From assembly GCA_965660935.1 (NCBI GenBank), contig CBFIBR010000007.1, positions 1-64,000 on the forward strand: 64,000 nt of DNA. Direction: 5' to 3'. Below, piece by piece: positions 61,502-64,000 of this stretch. The notes under the pieces were generated by a model that worked only from the letters and a program-made list of their open reading frames with translations, had not been told where the DNA came from and did not search any database. How positions within the stretch are numbered: the first letter of the stretch is position 1; every line of letters starts with the position of its first letter. A program made the translations under genes and the position numbers. This DNA comes from UBA1172 sp002457135. GTDB taxonomy: Bacteria; Pseudomonadota; Alphaproteobacteria; Puniceispirillales; UBA1172.

Positions 61502-62563
61502 TTAATCCAGCAGCTTCGGCTCGGTGGGGACGGTGGGGGTTTCTTTCAGGTCTTCCACCTCGATGCTTTCGATTTTTTCGCTGCGGCTGCTGATCTTGCC
61601 GGTGGTGGTCTTGATCTGGTCGATATCCCGCCTGGCCTGATCAAAATGCCGGTCGAGATTGCCGACCCGGTCATTGAGCCTGGTGATATCGTCGAGCAGC
61701 CTGCTCACCTCGGCCTGAATGACAGCGGCCTGTTCACGCATATGCACGTCCCTCAGAATGGCGCGAACGGTGTTGAGCGTTGCCATCAGCGTGGTGGGGG
61801 AAACCAGGTAGACGCGTTTTTTGAAACTGTCCTCAAGCGCTTTCGGCAGGTGAGTGTGAAACTCGGCATAAACCGCCTCTGATGGCAGGAACAGCATCGC
61901 GCTCTCGGCGGTCTCACCGGTGATGATGTATTTGCTGGCGATATCCTCAACATGCTTTGACAGCGCGGCGGCAAGATTCTTGCGGGCGGCTTTGCGGCCA
62001 TCATCATCGGTGGCTTCACCAAGTTGATACCACGCCTCAAGCGGGAATTTGGCATCAATGACAATCGGCCCCGGCGGGTTCGGCAGGTTCAGCAAACAGT
62101 CGGGGCGGGAGCCGTTGGACAGTGTCTGCTGAAAACGATAGGCGTTGGGGGGCAGCATCTGGCGGACCAGGTTTTCGAGCTGCATTTCACCATAGGCGCC
62201 GCGAGCCTGTTTGTTCGACAGCACGTTTTCAAGCCGCGTTGTCTGTGCCGACAGCTCATTGAGTGAGGCCTGGGCCTTGTCGATCACCGCCAGCCGGGTT
62301 TGCAGGTCACCCAGTTTCTGCCCGGTTGTCTCCCCCTGTTTGCGCAGGGTTTCATGCAGAGCGCGTTCCTGATTCTGGAGCTGGCTGGTCACGTTCTGCT
62401 GCATTGAGGCGGCAAGCTGGGCAATCTGGTCAAGCTGGCCCTTGATCTCGCCAACGCTGGCCGCGTCCTGTTGCGCCCCGCCCTGACCGCGGAGGGCGAG
62501 AAAAACCATCCCCGCCGCCATCATCACGACGACAACAACAAGAATGATGGTCAGGCTTTCCAT
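61502..62563 (-). CDS. rmuC: DNA recombination protein RmuC
   Basis: 353 residues from ATG 62563 (GAGGAA upstream). One N-terminal membrane helix, a coiled coil (about 35-110) and the RmuC nuclease-like domain: RGAYGEMQLENLV, PDCLLNLP, IVIDAKFPLEAW, with the PD-(D/E)xK-type Asp/Lys. Limits inversion at inverted repeats. Inner-membrane bound. Confidence 0.92.
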   Translation of the reverse strand: MESLTIILVVVVVMMAAGMVFLALRGQGGAQQDAASVGEIKGQLDQIAQLAASMQQNVTSQLQNQERALHETLRKQGETTGQKLGDLQTRLAVIDKAQASLNELSAQTTRLENVLSNKQARGAYGEMQLENLVRQMLPPNAYRFQQTLSNGSRPDCLLNLPNPPGPIVIDAKFPLEAWYQLGEATDDDGRKAARKNLAAALSKHVEDIASKYIITGETAESAMLFLPSEAVYAEFHTHLPKALEDSFKKRVYLVSPTTLMATLNTVRAILRDVHMREQAAVIQAEVSRLLDDITRLNDRVGNLDRHFDQARRDIDQIKTTTGKISSRSEKIESIEVEDLKETPTVPTEPKLLD

Positions 62564-62684
62564 GGGCTGTTTCCTCGCGGGGCTGGATGGTGGCGTGAAG
62601 ACTTCATTGTGGCAATCAGGGGTTGACCTAGTTTGATGCCTCAATTACCCCATTGACAAGATATTTCAGTCAAGGGGAATCTCC

Positions 62685-63200
62685 ATGGCCGTGCTTCCGA
62701 TAGTTCTGTTGCCCGATCCGATCCTGCGCAAGCGCGCCGAACCTGTTGAGCGCGTTGATGATACCATCCGGCAACTGATGGATGATATGCTGGAAACCAT
62801 GTACGATGCCCCGGGGATCGGGCTGGCGGCACCGCAGATCGGTATCTCAAAACGCATCATTGTCATGGATTGCAGCGATGATGAGGTTGAGGCCGAGCCG
62901 ATCGGCATGATCAACCCTGAAATCCTCACCAGCGGTGACGACACCTGCACCATAGAGGAAGGCTGCCTTTCAATCCCCGGGCATCGCGGTGATGTGACCC
63001 GCCCGGCGAGCATCGAGGTTCGTTATCTTGACAGGGACGGCGCGGTGCAGGAACGCGCCTTTGACGGTCTGCTGGCGATCTGCATCCAGCATGAGATTGA
63101 TCACCTCAACGGGGTTTTGTTCATTGATTACCTGTCACGGCTGAAACGCGACATGATCACCCGCAAGATGACCAAGGAATTCCGGATGGACCGGGGCTGA
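62685..63200 (+). CDS. def: Peptide deformylase
   Basis: 171 residues. Motifs GIGLAAPQIG, EEGCLSIPG and QHEIDHLNG supply the active site and the metal ligands Cys-His-His. Removes the formyl group of nascent proteins. Precedes fmt, the usual pair. Confidence 0.96.
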   Translation: MAVLPIVLLPDPILRKRAEPVERVDDTIRQLMDDMLETMYDAPGIGLAAPQIGISKRIIVMDCSDDEVEAEPIGMINPEILTSGDDTCTIEEGCLSIPGHRGDVTRPASIEVRYLDRDGAVQERAFDGLLAICIQHEIDHLNGVLFIDYLSRLKRDMITRKMTKEFRMDRG

Positions 63201-63202
63201 AT

Positions 63203-63236
63203 ATGACAAGGGTCGCAACATGACAAAAGGTGCAAC
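63203..63236. repeat. 17-bp tandem duplication over the fmt start codon
   Basis: ATGACAAGGGTCGCAAC (63203-63219) followed by ATGACAAAAGGTGCAAC (63220-63236). The second copy carries the real fmt start; the first gives an out-of-frame ATG whose short ORF ends at a TGA overlapping the fmt ATG. Confidence 0.9.
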
Positions 63237-64000
63237 CATCGTTTTCATGGGAACACCGGATTTCGCCGTGCCGTCATTACAGCGGCTGGCGGCAAGGCAT
63301 CACATCAAGGCGGTCATGAGCCAGCCACCACGGCCAGGCGGGCGCGGCATGAAAATCAGGCCATCACCGGTTCACGCCATGGCGGACCAGCTCGGGCTGC
63401 CGGTGGAGACACCGGAAAAACTGGATGATGAGGCCATGGCGATGATCAAATCCCATGCCCCGGATTTCCTGATTGTGGTGGCCTATGGGCTGATCCTGCC
63501 CGAACCTGTTCTTGCCCTGCCAGCGAAGGCGGCCATCAATGGTCATGCCTCCCTGTTGCCGCGCTGGCGCGGGGCCGCGCCGATCCATCGTGCGATTGCA
63601 GCCGGTGACAGCATCACCGGCACCACGGCCATGCTGATGGCCAGGGCGCTCGATAGCGGGCCGATGCTGGTCAAGCGAGAAGAGGTAATCCGCACCGATG
63701 ATACCGCCGCCAGCCTGCATGACCGGCTGGCTGACCTGACGGCAACAACCCTCCTCGAAGCCGTGGACCGGTTTGATAGCCTCACCCCCACACCGCAGGA
63801 TGAAAGCGCGGTGACATGGGCTGAGAAGATTTCCCCGGCCGAGGCCGAAATGGATTTCACCCTGCCGGCCGAAGAGGCTGAACGCCGCATCAGGGCGTTT
63901 GCGCCTTTCCCCGGGGCGTGGTTTGCGATCCCGCGTGACGCTGATGCCCCGCACCGGATCAAGGTGCTGGCTGCTCGCAGGGTTGATGGCAAGGGCCAGC
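63220..64000 (+). CDS. fmt: Methionyl-tRNA formyltransferase, 5' part
   Basis: The first 260 codons; the gene leaves the window at its right edge. Begins MTKGATIVFMGTPDFAVPSL; INGHASLLPRWRGAAPIHRA holds the catalytic Asn-His and the SLLP folate motif; GPMLVKREEV and the start of the C-terminal domain follow. Uses 10-formyl-THF to formylate initiator tRNA. Confidence 0.95.
   Translation, partial: MTKGATIVFMGTPDFAVPSLQRLAARHHIKAVMSQPPRPGGRGMKIRPSPVHAMADQLGLPVETPEKLDDEAMAMIKSHAPDFLIVVAYGLILPEPVLALPAKAAINGHASLLPRWRGAAPIHRAIAAGDSITGTTAMLMARALDSGPMLVKREEVIRTDDTAASLHDRLADLTATTLLEAVDRFDSLTPTPQDESAVTWAEKISPAEAEMDFTLPAEEAERRIRAFAPFPGAWFAIPRDADAPHRIKVLAARRVDGKGQ

Overview
The window reads as chromosomal DNA of an alphaproteobacterium, most likely an uncultivated, fairly GC-rich (around 60%) member of the Rhodospirillales/SAR116-like breadth; the finer placement is inference. 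The class assignment rests on gene content and order: an SRP RNA-dnaX-ybaB-recR cluster, membrane cytochrome c-kdsB-pheA, hemC-hemD-mitofilin-like-hemY opposite tsaD-gpsA-EVE, yggT-folD-HIG1-ATR-etfB-etfA, gloB-methyltransferase-chorismate mutase-hisC-tyrC, and tlpA opposite argH-lptM-lysA. A run of 100 N inside hemY (41666-41765) shows a scaffolded draft or metagenome assembly. No prophage, insertion sequence or CRISPR array is visible.

Layout. 1-2767: tRNA-Ser, a DUF898 membrane protein with a doubtful start, and an M48 metalloprotease. 2764-11544: a dense island of alternating divergent and convergent genes for turnover of peptidoglycan fragments: M19 dipeptidase, GH84 N-acetylglucosaminidase, PIG-L deacetylase, anhydro-MurNAc kinase, MurNAc-6-P etherase-like SIS protein, a YkuD-fold protein with no signal peptide, AmpG permease, SH3-NlpC/P60 peptidase, a T7-lysozyme-like amidase and a HAD phosphatase. 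Together they could import GlcNAc-anhydroMurNAc-peptides, strip the peptide, split the disaccharide and feed the sugars to GlcNAc-6-P. NagZ, NagA, LdcA and Mpl are not in the window, and GH84, PIG-L and YkuD proteins sit where their functions would be needed. 11575-19380: glutathione peroxidase, heterotetrameric sarcosine oxidase (soxBDAG) and a class II aldolase plus a HAD phosphatase. 19452-28988: folate, glyoxalase, aromatic amino acid, lysine and arginine genes. 29042-32883: electron transfer flavoprotein operon.

32985-41406: small envelope proteins, a photolyase apparently split into two overlapping genes with the domain order reversed, DUF2256, rhodanese, ABM and MBL proteins, amtB-glnK, a lactate dehydrogenase-type flavoprotein and an exported ankyrin protein. 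41491-48299: tRNA-Thr, heme operon, tsaD-gpsA-EVE. 48348-52683: LAB_N membrane protein, GT2 and GT39 glycosyltransferases (probable lipid-linked sugar modification of the envelope) and a MATE exporter. 52755-64000: aminopeptidase, hydroxyacid dehydrogenase, hisN, cytochrome c, kdsB, pheA, SRP RNA, dnaX, ybaB, recR, rmuC, def and the 5' part of fmt.

Genes are packed tightly: many start/stop overlaps of the TGATG type and several overlapping convergent 3' ends. A recurrent feature is short tandem duplications (12-18 bp units, 2-4 copies) at gene ends, in 5' regions and inside coding sequences, where the unit length is always a multiple of three.
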